Positions 8,225 through 17,953 of a stretch of DNA of 64,000 nt are shown in pieces (positions within the stretch are counted from its first letter, which is position 1; every line of letters starts with the position of its first letter). A model generated the notes under the pieces. That model worked only from the letters and a program-made list of their open reading frames with translations, made no database searches and had not been told where the DNA came from. Both the position numbers and the translations under genes were made by a program. Source of the stretch: an uncultured Mailhella sp. (GTDB lineage Bacteria > Desulfobacterota > Desulfovibrionia > Desulfovibrionales > Desulfovibrionaceae); NCBI RefSeq assembly GCF_944324615.1, contig NZ_CALUWY010000002.1, positions 62,001 to 126,000 of the forward strand, written 5' to 3'.

Positions 8225-10174
8225 ATGACCGATACGCCCCTGCTCTCCAGCCTGCACCTTCCCGAGGACATCCCCGGGCTCTCCCTCCCGCTCAAGCTGG
8301 CGCTGGCGCAGGAACTGCGCGACACCATCATCCGCGTGGTCACGAAAAACGGCGGACATCTGGCCCCCTCCCTCGGCGTGGTGGAACTGACCATAGCGCT
8401 GCTTTCCTGCTTCGACCCGGCCCGCGACCCCATCGTGTGGGACGTGGGGCATCAGAGCTACCCGTGGAAGCTGCTCACCGGGCGCGCGGAACGCTTCGAC
8501 ACGCTGCGCCGCTACGGCGGCATTTCCGGTTTCCCCAACCGCAACGAAAGCCCCTACGACTATTTCGGCGTGGGCCACGCCTCCACCTCCATTTCCGCCG
8601 CCCTCGGCATGGCCACGGCGCGCGATCTCAGGGGCGGGAAGGAACATGTGGTGGCCGTCATCGGCGACGGCGCCCTTTCCGGCGGCATGGCGCTGGAAGC
8701 GCTGAATCAGGCGGGCGGCATGGGCAAACGGCTCATCGTCATCCTGAACGACAACAAGATGTCCATTTCCGAGAATACGGGCGCGCTTTCCCGCTTTCTC
8801 AGCCGCAACCTCTCCCACAGCACGGTCATGCACATCAAGCAGCATGTGGCGCGCGTGCTCTCCCGCCTGCCCAAGGGGGAAACCATCGTGGACATCATCC
8901 GCAAGGGCGAGGTCAGCTTCAAGTCGTTCTTCACTCCGGGCGTTCTGTTCGAGGCCTTCCAGTTCAACTACATAGGCCCCATCAACGGGCACGACATTCT
9001 TCAGCTGGAAAAGCATCTTCAGGCCGCCAAGGAACTGGACATGCCCGTGCTGCTGCACATCCGCACGCGCAAGGGCAAGGGCTACTCCCCGGCAGAACAC
9101 GATCCGGCCCATTTCCACGGCATTTCCGCCTCCGTGCCCGACGAAATAAGCACGCCTCCCCAGCCCAGCGGCTGGAAGCCCTCCGGTCCCGGCTTCAGCC
9201 GGGCCTTCGGCGACGAAATGTGCGCCCTTGCGGAAAAGAACCCGCATCTTTTCGCCATCACCGCCGCCATGCCCGACGGCACGGGTCTGCAGGGCTTTCA
9301 CGAACGCTTCCCGGAACGCTTTGCCGACGTGGGCATCTGCGAGGAACACGCCGTCACCTTTGCCGCCGGCCTCGCCTCCCGCGGCTATCACCCCGTGGTG
9401 GCCATCTATTCCACCTTCATGCAGCGCGCCTACGACCAGATCATCCACGACGTATGCCTGCAGAACCTGCCCGTGACCCTCTGCCTGGACCGGGCCGGTC
9501 TCGTGGGCGAAGACGGTCCCACCCATCACGGTGCCTTCGACCTTTCGTGGCTGAGAAGCGTGCCCAATCTTTCCCTGGCCGCCCCGCGCGATGAAGACGC
9601 CCTGCGTCAGGCCCTTGCCCTTGCCGTTTCCATGCCCCGCCCCGTGGCCCTGCGCTACCCGCGCGGTTCGGGCCGCAGGCTCGATCCTTCGCGCTACCGC
9701 ATGGCGGACAGGCTGGAAAAGACTGCGCCGGGCTATCCCGCCCCGGGCAGGGGAGAACTTCTTCTGCGCGGCAACACGCGCGTGTGCATTCTCGCCGCAG
9801 GGCAGAGAGCCGTTCCCTGTGCGGAGGCGGCCCTGCTCGCCGCAGAACACACGGGAAATCTCGCCTCCGTGTTCGATGCCTGCTGGGTGAAGCCTCTGCC
9901 TGAGGAGCAGATTCTTGCCCTGGCGGAAGAAAACGACGCCCTGCTCATTGTGGAGGAAAACACCCTCATGGGCGGATTCTCCTCCGCCGTGCTGGAACTT
10001 CTGGCCGATCACGACGCCCTCGGCGGTCTTAAAATACGCCGCCTGGGCCTGCCGGACCGCTTCCTTCCTCACGGTCCGCTGCGCCGTCTGCGCGCCGACG
10101 TGGGCCTCAACGTTCTCGGCATTCTCGCTGCTCTGGAAGAACTGCTGCCCCCCGCTCCCGACTCCGCGTCATGA
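8225..10174 (+). CDS. dxs: 1-deoxy-D-xylulose-5-phosphate synthase
   Basis: A 649-residue thiamine-diphosphate enzyme forming DXP from pyruvate and glyceraldehyde 3-phosphate, the entry step of the MEP pathway. The N-terminal domain has the WDVGHQSYPWKLLTGR block and the ThDP/Mg motif GDGALSGGMALEALN with NDNKMS. The middle transketolase domain carries the catalytic glutamate in CEEHAVTFAAGLA and RYPRG. A C-terminal domain ends the protein. Start ATG 8225 follows GAAG. The stop overlaps the start of the next gene (ATGA at 10171-10174). Confidence 0.97.
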   Translation: MTDTPLLSSLHLPEDIPGLSLPLKLALAQELRDTIIRVVTKNGGHLAPSLGVVELTIALLSCFDPARDPIVWDVGHQSYPWKLLTGRAERFDTLRRYGGISGFPNRNESPYDYFGVGHASTSISAALGMATARDLRGGKEHVVAVIGDGALSGGMALEALNQAGGMGKRLIVILNDNKMSISENTGALSRFLSRNLSHSTVMHIKQHVARVLSRLPKGETIVDIIRKGEVSFKSFFTPGVLFEAFQFNYIGPINGHDILQLEKHLQAAKELDMPVLLHIRTRKGKGYSPAEHDPAHFHGISASVPDEISTPPQPSGWKPSGPGFSRAFGDEMCALAEKNPHLFAITAAMPDGTGLQGFHERFPERFADVGICEEHAVTFAAGLASRGYHPVVAIYSTFMQRAYDQIIHDVCLQNLPVTLCLDRAGLVGEDGPTHHGAFDLSWLRSVPNLSLAAPRDEDALRQALALAVSMPRPVALRYPRGSGRRLDPSRYRMADRLEKTAPGYPAPGRGELLLRGNTRVCILAAGQRAVPCAEAALLAAEHTGNLASVFDACWVKPLPEEQILALAEENDALLIVEENTLMGGFSSAVLELLADHDALGGLKIRRLGLPDRFLPHGPLRRLRADVGLNVLGILAALEELLPPAPDSAS

Positions 10175-10845
10175 AAAAACGCAGAAAGTTCTTCCCCCGC
10201 AGGCGCAAAGGTTCCGGCTTCTACAGTCTGGAACTCGCGATTCTCTGCGTGCTTCTCATGACGGCGGCCTATGTGGGAACCGTGAACCGGCCCTCGGGCA
10301 CCGCCCATGTCCCCTCCGCTCCCGGAAAGGAGGCTCCCGCATCCTCTCCGCGTGCGGAGACGAAAAAAGGCGCTGCCCCAGCTTCCGGAAACGCCGTGGT
10401 CGATGCGCGCCTCTACCGCCTTGCCCGCATGACCGACGGCGACTGCTTCGAGCTCAGGGATGAAAAGAACCGCCTTCTGCGCGTGCGGCTTTACGGCATC
10501 GACGCCCCGGAAGGCAGTCAGCGCTTCGGCAGAGAATCGCGCGAGCATCTTCAGAGCCTCATGGCGGGCCGGAAGATGCGCATAAAAACCATGTATGAAG
10601 ACAATCACAAACGCGCCGTGGCCCTTGTCTACCTCAGCGACGGCGACGGCATCGACGAGCGTTCCGTGAATCAGCGCCAGATACAGGCGGGCATGGCCTG
10701 GGTGTACGACTATTTCTGCACCGAAGGCTTCTGCAATACCTGGAAGCTGGAAGAGGCCATGGCCCAGAAGCAGCAGCTCGGCCTGTGGAAGGACGCCTCC
10801 CCCACGCCGCCCTGGCAGTGGCGGCGTTCCCACTCCGGGCGCTGA
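10171..10845 (+). CDS. Membrane-anchored thermonuclease (SNase-like domain)
   Basis: A 224-residue protein with a very basic N-terminus (KKRRKFFPRRRKG), a single membrane segment at about residues 20-37, a Pro/Ala/Lys linker, and a staphylococcal-nuclease-like domain from about residue 75. The equivalents of the SNase active residues appear in RLYGIDAPEG (Arg, Asp, Glu) and HKRAVALVY (second Arg). It likely cuts DNA or RNA outside the cytoplasmic membrane, calcium-dependent by family precedent. It overlaps dxs by four bases; the coupling to isoprenoid synthesis has no obvious functional meaning. The N-terminal stretch could be an uncleaved signal anchor. Confidence 0.88.
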   Translation: MKKRRKFFPRRRKGSGFYSLELAILCVLLMTAAYVGTVNRPSGTAHVPSAPGKEAPASSPRAETKKGAAPASGNAVVDARLYRLARMTDGDCFELRDEKNRLLRVRLYGIDAPEGSQRFGRESREHLQSLMAGRKMRIKTMYEDNHKRAVALVYLSDGDGIDERSVNQRQIQAGMAWVYDYFCTEGFCNTWKLEEAMAQKQQLGLWKDASPTPPWQWRRSHSGR

Positions 10846-10942
10846 TCCGGCGTGAACGGCCGCATGAGGGAAAAACGGCAGGGCGTTCTCACCTGCGCCG
10901 TCTTTTACATCTTTGAATACGTCCTGAGAGCCAAACAGCGCT

Positions 10943-10972
10943 TGACGCTTCTTGCCCTTCCCGTCTATCCTT
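10943..10972 (+). promoter_or_regulatory. Candidate sigma70 promoter for the ACT/UPF0210 pair
   Basis: TTGACG (10943-10948) and TATCCT (10967-10972) are separated by 18 bases, about 75 bases upstream of the GTG start. The 202-base spacer 10846-11047 shows no gene. Confidence 0.45.
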
Positions 10973-11047
10973 TTCACATTTCCCACGATTACGCCTCGCG
11001 CGCCGCTTCCGGCACGGGGCGGCAACCCTCTTTGTATCGAGGCGACC

Positions 11048-11611
11048 GTGAACCATATTGTCATTTCTGTCATCGGACGCGACTGCCCGGGCGTGGTCTA
11101 CGCCATCTCCAGCGCCCTGTCCAAGGAAAAGTGCAACATTGAAGAACTGAGCCAGACCATTCTGAAGGGCCAGTTCGCCTCCATCTTCATCGTTTCCGCG
11201 CCCGAAGGCGTGACCGAGGAAGACATACAGCGCGTGGTGAGCCTCAACCTTGAGTCCCGCAACATGGAACTCACCGTTTCCGCCCGCACCTTTGAAACCG
11301 ACACCTTCTCCAGCACCGAGGAAACGGAACCCTTCGTGGTCACGGTCAACGGCTCCGACCAGCCGGAAATCATCGCCATGATCTCCGGCATCTTCGCCGA
11401 ACAGAAGGTGAACATCGAAAACCTCAAGGCCATCCGCGTGAGCGAAGACACCAACGAATGCGTGCTGGTCTTTGAAGTGGCGCTGCCGATGTCCATCAAC
11501 CGCAACGCGTTCCGCCAGATGCTCCAGGCCAAGGCCCGCAACGTGGGGCTGTCCATCAGCATCCAGCATCAGGACATTTTCGAAGCCATCCACCGCGTAC
11601 CCATCGTCTAA
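11048..11611 (+). CDS. Tandem ACT-domain protein (GcvR-like)
   Basis: A 187-residue cytosolic protein made of two ACT domains: VNHIVISVIGRDCPGVVYAISS at the N-terminus, and FVVTVNGSDQPEIIAMISG from about residue 95. ACT domains bind small effectors, usually amino acids, and this two-domain form resembles GcvR-type regulators. I chose the GTG at 11048, preceded by GAGG (11039-11042), over an ATG 96 bases upstream because the extra residues are low-complexity and start before the ACT fold. The next gene is a UPF0210 protein 21 bases downstream. The pairing of an ACT protein with UPF0210 is seen in many bacteria, which supports joint function. Confidence 0.85.
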   Translation: MNHIVISVIGRDCPGVVYAISSALSKEKCNIEELSQTILKGQFASIFIVSAPEGVTEEDIQRVVSLNLESRNMELTVSARTFETDTFSSTEETEPFVVTVNGSDQPEIIAMISGIFAEQKVNIENLKAIRVSEDTNECVLVFEVALPMSINRNAFRQMLQAKARNVGLSISIQHQDIFEAIHRVPIV

Positions 11612-11632
11612 CCCGCATCACAGGTCTGCCCC

Positions 11633-13003
11633 ATGCTTACTGAACGCGAAGTGCTCAGCACTATCAACATGCTCCGCAACGAACATCTCGATGTTCGTAC
11701 CGTCACCCTCGGCATCAGCCTTTTCGACTGCGTCAGCCACGACTTCGACGTGTTCTCCTACAAGGTCCGTGCCAAAATCGCCAAATATGCCGCCCATCTG
11801 GTGGAAACCTGCAACGAAGTGGGCGCGCGCTACGGCATCCCCGTGGTGAACAAGCGCATCAGCATCAGCCCCATGGCCGTGGTGGGCGCGGGCTTCAACA
11901 CCGAACAGATGGTGCGTGCCTGCCAGATGCTCGATGAAGCGGCCAAGGAAGCCGGCGTCGACTTTCTCGGCGGCTTCGGCGCGCTGGTGGAAAAAGGCAT
12001 GACCCCGGGCGACCGCGCCCTCATCGACGCCCTGCCCGAAGCCCTCGCCACCACCGACCGCGTGTGCTCCTCCATCAACGTGGCCTCCTCCAAGGCGGGC
12101 ATCAACATGGACGCCGTGGCCCTCATGGGCCGCCAGATCCTCAAGGTGGCCGACGCCACGAAGGAACGCGACGGCATAGGCTGCGCCAAGCTCGTGGTCT
12201 TTGCCAACATTCCGCAGGACGTGCCCTTCATGGCCGGCGCCTATCTCGGCATAGGCGAACCCGACGTGGTCATCAACGTGGGCGTTTCCGGCCCCGGCGT
12301 GGTGAAAAAGGCCATCGACCGCGCCAAGGCCACCCACGAAAGCCTCACCCTGAGCGACGTGGCCGAAGTCATCAAATCCACAGCCTACAAGGTGACCCGC
12401 GTGGGCGAGCTCATCGGCAAGGAAGTGGCGGACCGCATGAATCTGCCCTTCGGCGTGGCCGACCTCTCCCTCGCCCCCACCCCCGCCGTGGGTGACTCCG
12501 TGGGCGAAATCTTCCAGAGCGTGGGTCTTTCCTCCATCGGCGCCCCCGGCTCCACCGCCGTGCTCGCCATGCTCAACGATGCCGTGAAGAAAGGCGGCGT
12601 GTTCGCCTCCTCCCATGTGGGCGGGCTCTCCGGCGCCTTCATCCCCGTTTCCGAAGACTCCAGCATCGAAGCCGCCGCCAATTCCGGCGCGCTCACCATG
12701 GAAAAGCTTGAGGCCATGACCAGCGTCTGCTCCGTGGGCCTCGACATGATCGCCATTCCCGGCGATACTCCCGCCACCACCATTTCCGGCCTCATTGCCG
12801 ACGAAATGGCCATCGGCATGATCAATACCAAGACCACGGCCGTGCGCGTCATTCCCGTGCCCGGCAAGGACGTGGGCGAAACCGCCATCTTCGGCGGTCT
12901 GCTCGGTCAGGCCAAGATCATTCCCGTGAACAGGGGCGACGCCTCGGCCTTCATCAATCTCGGCGGCCGTATCCCCGCCCCCATCCACAGCCTGAAGAAC
13001 TAG
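11633..13003 (+). CDS. UPF0210 (DUF711) family protein
   Basis: A 456-residue cytosolic protein of the UPF0210/DUF711 family, recognised from [15 protein letters not shown] at the N-terminus and the Gly-rich C-terminal half ([24 protein letters not shown]). The fold is related to pyruvate formate-lyase-type barrels, but a PFL glycyl-radical loop is not seen and the activity is unknown. The length is typical (about 450). It sits 21 bases after the ACT-domain gene and before a strong terminator, so the two form a short operon. An amino-acid-responsive role is inference from the neighbour only. Confidence 0.88.
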   Translation: MLTEREVLSTINMLRNEHLDVRTVTLGISLFDCVSHDFDVFSYKVRAKIAKYAAHLVETCNEVGARYGIPVVNKRISISPMAVVGAGFNTEQMVRACQMLDEAAKEAGVDFLGGFGALVEKGMTPGDRALIDALPEALATTDRVCSSINVASSKAGINMDAVALMGRQILKVADATKERDGIGCAKLVVFANIPQDVPFMAGAYLGIGEPDVVINVGVSGPGVVKKAIDRAKATHESLTLSDVAEVIKSTAYKVTRVGELIGKEVADRMNLPFGVADLSLAPTPAVGDSVGEIFQSVGLSSIGAPGSTAVLAMLNDAVKKGGVFASSHVGGLSGAFIPVSEDSSIEAAANSGALTMEKLEAMTSVCSVGLDMIAIPGDTPATTISGLIADEMAIGMINTKTTAVRVIPVPGKDVGETAIFGGLLGQAKIIPVNRGDASAFINLGGRIPAPIHSLKN

Positions 13004-13037
13004 CCGTTCCGGCCGCTTCTTCACGCCCTCTGTGCAG

Positions 13038-13071
13038 AAAAAGGAGAGTTCCGCCGGGAACTCTCCTTTTT
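13038..13071. terminator. Strong bidirectional terminator between convergent units
   Basis: Fifteen-base perfect arms (13038-13052 and 13057-13071) with a GCCG loop. The stem begins with A5 and ends in a T-run, so it can stop transcripts from both the UPF0210 gene (+) and the MFS gene (-). Confidence 0.9.
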
Positions 13072-13103
13072 TCATGCCTCATGCAGGAAGGCAGGCGCGC
13101 CGT

Positions 13104-14318
13104 TCAGACCTTTTCCTTCAGATATGTTTTTATCTCAAAAAGATAACACAGGAAGGCAAGGAAGGCGAACACCTGAAGAAGCGCCATGGCGTACAGCAGT
13201 CCCTGCCCTCCGCCGCCCAGAACGTCGGAAAGAAATCCGGTGAGCAGAGGCCCCCACGCGCCGCCGAAAAGAAACATCATGGTGCCGAGCAGACCCGTCA
13301 TGCCGCCGCGATACCTGTCTTCCACCACGTCCTGCGTGATGCTGAAGTAAAGAGGAATGGGCATCATGAGAATGACGCTGTCCAGCATTCCCAGAAGACA
13401 GATCGCCCAGAGAGATATCCTGCCCACGCAGATATAGAACACAAGTTTCGTGCATAAAATGAGCAGCATACACACAGCGGCGGCCTTCACTCTTCCGCCC
13501 GGAGAACGGGCTCCCCAGAAATCGGCGAACATGCCGCCGAGACAGGGACCGCACGCCCCGGCCAGCAGAAAGCAGGCGCTCAGAAGCGCCGCGGTGGAAG
13601 GTTCCACAAAATAGGTGCGCATGAGCAGCACCGGCAGCCAGGACTGCCAGGCATACTTGATGATGCAGAAAAAGCCCCCTGCACATGCCGTTATGACCAG
13701 CGTGCGCTTTTTCAGAAGAACGGGAATGCCCGAAAGATAGTCCCTGCCTGCGGGCCGCTGCTCATCGGGCAGGCGGTACACCACAAAGGCCAGAACAAGC
13801 GCCGGTATGATGAAGAGGAAAAAGCAGTACCGCCAGTTGCCCGTGAGCGAAAGCACCGCACCCCCGAGAAGGGTTCCCAGAGCCATGCCGAGCGGAGCCC
13901 CCATCTGAAACATGCCGAGTACGCGGGCACGCTTCGAGGCGGGATAATACTGCGAAAGCCAGGCCGTTCCGCCCGAGCCCGTACTGCCTTCATTGGCGCT
14001 GGCGAAGATGCGGGCGCAGCAGAGGGAGAGAAAGCTCCCGGCCATGGCCGTGCCCGCCATGGCCATGCTCCACACCGCGGCGCAGAGGGCGATGAACTTT
14101 CTTCTCTTCCAGACGTCGTTCATGACGGCGCCCGGAAAAATAACGAAAATGAGGGTGATGAGCAGAACGGAATGAAGAAGTCCGAGTTCCGCGTCGGAAA
14201 AACCCATGTCCGTCTTCATGGCTTCTCCGACGACGGCAAGCACGGAACGATCCATGAAGTTGAGACTGTACAGGGCCAGAAGCGCCGGAAGAATCCATTT
14301 GGGAGGAAGTGTTCGCAT
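13104..14318 (-). CDS. MFS transporter
   Basis: A 404-residue protein with about twelve hydrophobic segments. The first helix NFMDRSVLAVV and the loop MNDVWKRRKFI match the conserved N-terminal MFS pattern (D-R in helix 1, the loop 2-3 basic block). It is likely an organic-anion or metabolite carrier of the inner membrane, substrate unknown. ATG 14318 follows AGGA. It is the last of five collinear minus-strand genes (TAXI, TRAP, flavoprotein, Fe-S oxidoreductase, MFS), with a 144-base gap to the previous one, so it may export the product or by-product of that system. A separate promoter cannot be excluded. Confidence 0.85.
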   Translation of the reverse strand: MRTLPPKWILPALLALYSLNFMDRSVLAVVGEAMKTDMGFSDAELGLLHSVLLITLIFVIFPGAVMNDVWKRRKFIALCAAVWSMAMAGTAMAGSFLSLCCARIFASANEGSTGSGGTAWLSQYYPASKRARVLGMFQMGAPLGMALGTLLGGAVLSLTGNWRYCFFLFIIPALVLAFVVYRLPDEQRPAGRDYLSGIPVLLKKRTLVITACAGGFFCIIKYAWQSWLPVLLMRTYFVEPSTAALLSACFLLAGACGPCLGGMFADFWGARSPGGRVKAAAVCMLLILCTKLVFYICVGRISLWAICLLGMLDSVILMMPIPLYFSITQDVVEDRYRGGMTGLLGTMMFLFGGAWGPLLTGFLSDVLGGGGQGLLYAMALLQVFAFLAFLCYLFEIKTYLKEKV

Positions 14319-14462
14319 GATCGCATCCTGTGCCGGGGGGCGGAAATATTCCCGCAGAGAGGGAGAGACTGTCCGTCGACTTCCGTCTTACAAGGCAGGA
14401 AGGAGGAAATGAAACGTCCTCAGGCGGCGCGCCGCCTGAGGACGAAGATCACCACGGCGTCA

Positions 14463-16136
14463 TCACACCAGCATGGTGATGGGGAATTCTATGGCTATGG
14501 CGCCCGTGGGGCAGCCTATGCGGCAACAGGCGCAATGCCAGCATTCCTCGGGATAACGGACGAACGGCCCGTCCTCGTTTCTTTCCAGAATATAGTTGGG
14601 GCAGCGCTCCACGCACGCCCCGCAGTCGATGCAGTGCCCGCAGTGCATACAGCGGGAGGCCTCGGCCTGTGCCTGCTCGGCCGTAAGGCCGAGATCGATT
14701 TCCTCGAAGGGCAGAAGATGCGCGGCGGCGTACCGCCCCGTCGCCTGACGGGGAGCGTGTTCATGATAGGAGGGGTTCTCTATTTCCTCAAACAGAACCA
14801 CATGCTGCTGCTCCTTGAGGGCGGGGCCACCCACCGCAAGGCGGAGCGTACCGTCTTCCTTTTCCTCGAAGGAAATTTCGGGCATCTGTCGAAGTCCCGC
14901 AAGGCGGCAGTGCACGCCTATGGCCGCATTCCTTCCGCTGCCGATGGCCGAAGCCACGGTGGAAGGCCCGGTGACGATGTCGCCCGCCGCAAACAGGCCC
15001 GCAACGGAGGTTTCCTGAAAATCGTTCACCACCAGGTGGCCGCGCGCATTCTTTTCCGGCGCCAGCTCCGCCAGAAAATCCGTACCGGGCAGCAGGCCGC
15101 TTGCACAGATCACCACGTCGGCATTCAGGGCAAGCTCGTCCCCTTCCCGGTACTCGGCAAGAAGCTCGCCGCTTTCGCTGAAGGAAAAGCTCTCAAGCCC
15201 CTTTGCTCTGACGGTGCCGCCTTCCGCGCTCTGCGCCAGATAGGAGGAATGCAGGGCAATGCCTTCCTCTCCCGCCTGGGCTACTTCTTCCTCCGGGGCC
15301 TTGATGGCGTCGCTCTTTTCCGGGAACACGAGGCTGACGGAGGCGGCACGAAGGCGTTTTGCCGTGAAGGCGCAGTCGAAGGCCACGCCGCCGCCGCCGA
15401 GAACCACCACGTCCCTGCCTTCCAGGCTCTGCCGCGCAAGATTGCTCGCGGCAAGGAAGCTCACTGCGGGAACGAGATTCTCCCTGCCGGGAATATTGAG
15501 CAGTCTTTCCCCGCGGTTGCCCACGGCCACCACTGCGGCGTCATGGGTCTTCATGATGTCCGCCATGCTCACGTCACGGCCCACATCCACATTGGTATGG
15601 GCGGCTATTCCGAGGGAAAGGACATGCCCCGTTTCTCTGTCCACCACGTTCTTGGGCAGGCGGAAATCGGGTACGGACATGCGCGGCGCGCCGCCCAGCA
15701 CGGCGGCGGCCTCGAACACCGTCACGTCATGACCGAGAAGACGGAGAAAATAGGCGCAGGTCATGCCGGCGGGGCCGGAACCGATGACGGCCACCTTTCT
15801 GCCGGTATCGGCAAGGGGCGTCAGACGGGAAATCATGGGAGTATCGGCGGCAAAACGTTCCAGCGCACGAATGGAAACGCCTTCATCATATTTGCGGCGG
15901 TTGCACTTGAGTTCGCAGGGATGCGTGCATACGCGGCCGGTGACGCCGGGGAAGGGATTGCGGCTCAGAAGCACGGCATGAGCCTGTTCCGGTCTGCCGT
16001 CCTTGAGCAGGGTTTCCACGGCCTGAATTCTGTTTCCCGCCGGGCAGTACGCCTCGCAGGGCGACGTTCTGCCCTGACGCTTCTGATATCCTGAGACAAC
16101 CAGCTTTTTCAGTTCCTTACTATATCTTGGCGGCAT
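14463..16136 (-). CDS. GltD-like NAD(P)H/FAD oxidoreductase with C-terminal 2[4Fe-4S] ferredoxin domain
   Basis: A 557-residue soluble protein. The N-terminal Fer4_20-type domain has cysteines at 27, 31, 70, 74 and 78. A first dinucleotide fold follows (VIGSGPAGMTC near 118-127, FAD), then a second (VVVLGGGGVAFDCA, NAD(P)H), the arrangement of the glutamate synthase small subunit. The last 70 residues add a ferredoxin domain with CMHCGHCIDCGACVERCP and CWHCACCRIGCPTGA, enough ligands for two [4Fe-4S] clusters. This suggests transfer of electrons between NAD(P)H and an external partner through the C-terminal clusters. The obvious partner is the AprA-like flavoprotein encoded 149 bases upstream. 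ATG 16136 follows GAGGATG. No glutamate synthase large subunit is nearby. Confidence 0.88.
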   Translation of the reverse strand: MPPRYSKELKKLVVSGYQKRQGRTSPCEAYCPAGNRIQAVETLLKDGRPEQAHAVLLSRNPFPGVTGRVCTHPCELKCNRRKYDEGVSIRALERFAADTPMISRLTPLADTGRKVAVIGSGPAGMTCAYFLRLLGHDVTVFEAAAVLGGAPRMSVPDFRLPKNVVDRETGHVLSLGIAAHTNVDVGRDVSMADIMKTHDAAVVAVGNRGERLLNIPGRENLVPAVSFLAASNLARQSLEGRDVVVLGGGGVAFDCAFTAKRLRAASVSLVFPEKSDAIKAPEEEVAQAGEEGIALHSSYLAQSAEGGTVRAKGLESFSFSESGELLAEYREGDELALNADVVICASGLLPGTDFLAELAPEKNARGHLVVNDFQETSVAGLFAAGDIVTGPSTVASAIGSGRNAAIGVHCRLAGLRQMPEISFEEKEDGTLRLAVGGPALKEQQHVVLFEEIENPSYHEHAPRQATGRYAAAHLLPFEEIDLGLTAEQAQAEASRCMHCGHCIDCGACVERCPNYILERNEDGPFVRYPEECWHCACCRIGCPTGAIAIEFPITMLV

Positions 16137-16285
16137 GTTGTCATCCTCTGAGGTTAGAGCGTTTTTGCTGCAGGCGGCTCTCCGGGCAAACCCCGCCCCC
16201 GCCTTTCCGCCAAAAGAGCGGAAAGGCTGCGGGACCGGCGGCAGAAACCGGATGCGCGCTTGCGGAAGGGGAAGAGATTACGGCG

Positions 16286-17932
16286 TCACTGCCAGAATAT
16301 GCGGGGCTTTCCATCCACCTTTTCCGTCACCATGAGTCTGTTCAGCGCAGGATCGGGGTCGGGATAGTCCGAACGCATGTAGATGGTGCTGGGAGAAGTT
16401 TCCCGGTGTTCTATGCTGGCCAGCGTGGCAAGCTTGCACATTTCAAGAAGCGTGAGCGCCTCATGGGTACGCATGAGCTCATGCCAGTTGTCCGCGACGA
16501 GATCTCCCTTGAGGGCCTCGATGCGGGCCAGGCTGTCCATGGCCTGAAGCATACCGCGTTCGTTGCGCACATACCCCATGTAGTAATCCATCACCTGGCG
16601 GATGGCGCTTTCAAACTGCTGATAGTGAGTTCCGCCGTCGGAATGGAGGGGAGAAAGCACACGGACGCGCTCTTCTTCGGCCTCGCTTTCCTCCACCTGC
16701 GGAAGGGCGGAAACTGCCTCCGCTTTTTCTGCGGCATGGCGGCCTGCGGCATAACCGCCGCACATGGCACCGGAGAAGGCGTGGAAGCCGGTGCCGACGA
16801 ACAGGCCGGGAATGCTGCTCTCGAAGTTCTCATCACGCATGACCATGCCTTCCAGCGCCAGGTCGCCGATTTCCACTTCCATGAGCTTGTTGTAAAGGTC
16901 CACCCCCTTCTGTTCGGAATACTCCTTCCAGGTTGCCTTGTCGCCGGGCATGAGTTCTTCCGAAAGCACTCTCTGGCTTTCATGGCAGAGAGAACGCGTA
17001 TCCATATAGAAAGGCGGGCCGTAACCGGCGATCTGCTCTCTGACGAGGCCCTGCACGAAAAGGTGACGCGGCGCCTGCTCGCGCATGGGGTGGTACTTGC
17101 CCATAAAGCGTTCGTCCTTGTAGTTCAGGGCCGCGCCGCCTTCGCCGGTAAGGCCGTTCATGCCGGGACAGCCGAAGCTCTTGGGAAGCACGGTGGCCGT
17201 CTGCCGGGTATCCAGGCAGGCGATGCGCGCCCCTGCCTCGTAGGCGAGAATATAGTGGGAACCGGTGTTGTGGCTGGGGAACTGCGCGTTGAAGGGATTC
17301 CGCGTGGAATTGGTGGAGACCCGCGTCGCCCGCGGGCCGAGGGCGAGTACCGTCGAGGCGGCGCGGAACACATGAAATTCCCCGTCGAGCACATTGTAGC
17401 CCATGGCGCCGACCATGCGGCCTTCCTTGACGATGAGCCGCGTGATCATGACGTTGTCCACCACGTCCACGCCCATCTCGCGGATCTTCTTCGCGATGAG
17501 GGGCTTCATGAACTGCCCGTCGCGGATGAGTATCCACCACCTGCCGGGCTGGCCGAAGCCCTGCGTGCGCAGGTAGCCGCCGTCTTCCTTCCTGCGGAAC
17601 TGTACGCCCACGTCCGTAAGCCATTCTATCATGTGGGGCATGGCTTCGCCCCACTGACGCACGGTTTCGGGCAGCAGGCCGTTGGTGGGGCTGCTGTAGA
17701 ACTTCACCATGTCGTCGACGGTGTCGAAAGGCGCATCCGTGTTCAGAACGCCCATGAAGTGGTCGTTGCCGCCGCCGATGCAGCCGCAGCTTTCCAGCTT
17801 TCCCTTGTCAACCATCAACGTACGTTTGCCGGCTTCCCGCGCCGCTATGGCCGCACCGCAGCCGCTGGCGCCTCCACCGAGAACCAGTACGTCGGTCTCG
17901 TGGAAATGAATGGGGGTTTTCAATGCAGACAT
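16286..17932 (-). CDS. AprA/fumarate-reductase-like FAD flavoprotein
   Basis: A 548-residue cytosolic flavoprotein of the succinate dehydrogenase/fumarate reductase/AprA superfamily. The FAD-binding GGGASGCGAA is at residues 19-28 and the C-terminal FAD contact GTGFHAFSG at 380-388. The stretch ERFMGKYHP (274-282), leading to APRH (287-290), aligns with the region holding the catalytic arginine of fumarate reductases. The usual H-x-x-GG dicarboxylate-binding loop is replaced by ALEG near 359-362, so the substrate is probably not fumarate or succinate. There is no signal peptide, unlike secreted respiratory flavin reductases. ATG 17932 follows AGGAGAG. Adjacent TRAP and Fe-S oxidoreductase genes suggest it acts on an imported compound. 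Confidence 0.85.
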   Translation of the reverse strand: MSALKTPIHFHETDVLVLGGGASGCGAAIAAREAGKRTLMVDKGKLESCGCIGGGNDHFMGVLNTDAPFDTVDDMVKFYSSPTNGLLPETVRQWGEAMPHMIEWLTDVGVQFRRKEDGGYLRTQGFGQPGRWWILIRDGQFMKPLIAKKIREMGVDVVDNVMITRLIVKEGRMVGAMGYNVLDGEFHVFRAASTVLALGPRATRVSTNSTRNPFNAQFPSHNTGSHYILAYEAGARIACLDTRQTATVLPKSFGCPGMNGLTGEGGAALNYKDERFMGKYHPMREQAPRHLFVQGLVREQIAGYGPPFYMDTRSLCHESQRVLSEELMPGDKATWKEYSEQKGVDLYNKLMEVEIGDLALEGMVMRDENFESSIPGLFVGTGFHAFSGAMCGGYAAGRHAAEKAEAVSALPQVEESEAEEERVRVLSPLHSDGGTHYQQFESAIRQVMDYYMGYVRNERGMLQAMDSLARIEALKGDLVADNWHELMRTHEALTLLEMCKLATLASIEHRETSPSTIYMRSDYPDPDPALNRLMVTEKVDGKPRIFWQ

Positions 17933-17953
17933 AATCTCTCCTGGTATTGAAGG

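Noticed and set aside
8192..10072. Minus-strand open frame of 626 codons opposite dxs
   Set aside because: Antisense shadow; dxs carries all its active-site motifs.
16127..17950. Plus-strand open frame of 607 codons opposite the AprA-like gene
   Set aside because: Antisense shadow; the minus-strand gene has FAD motifs, a strong ribosome site and operon context.
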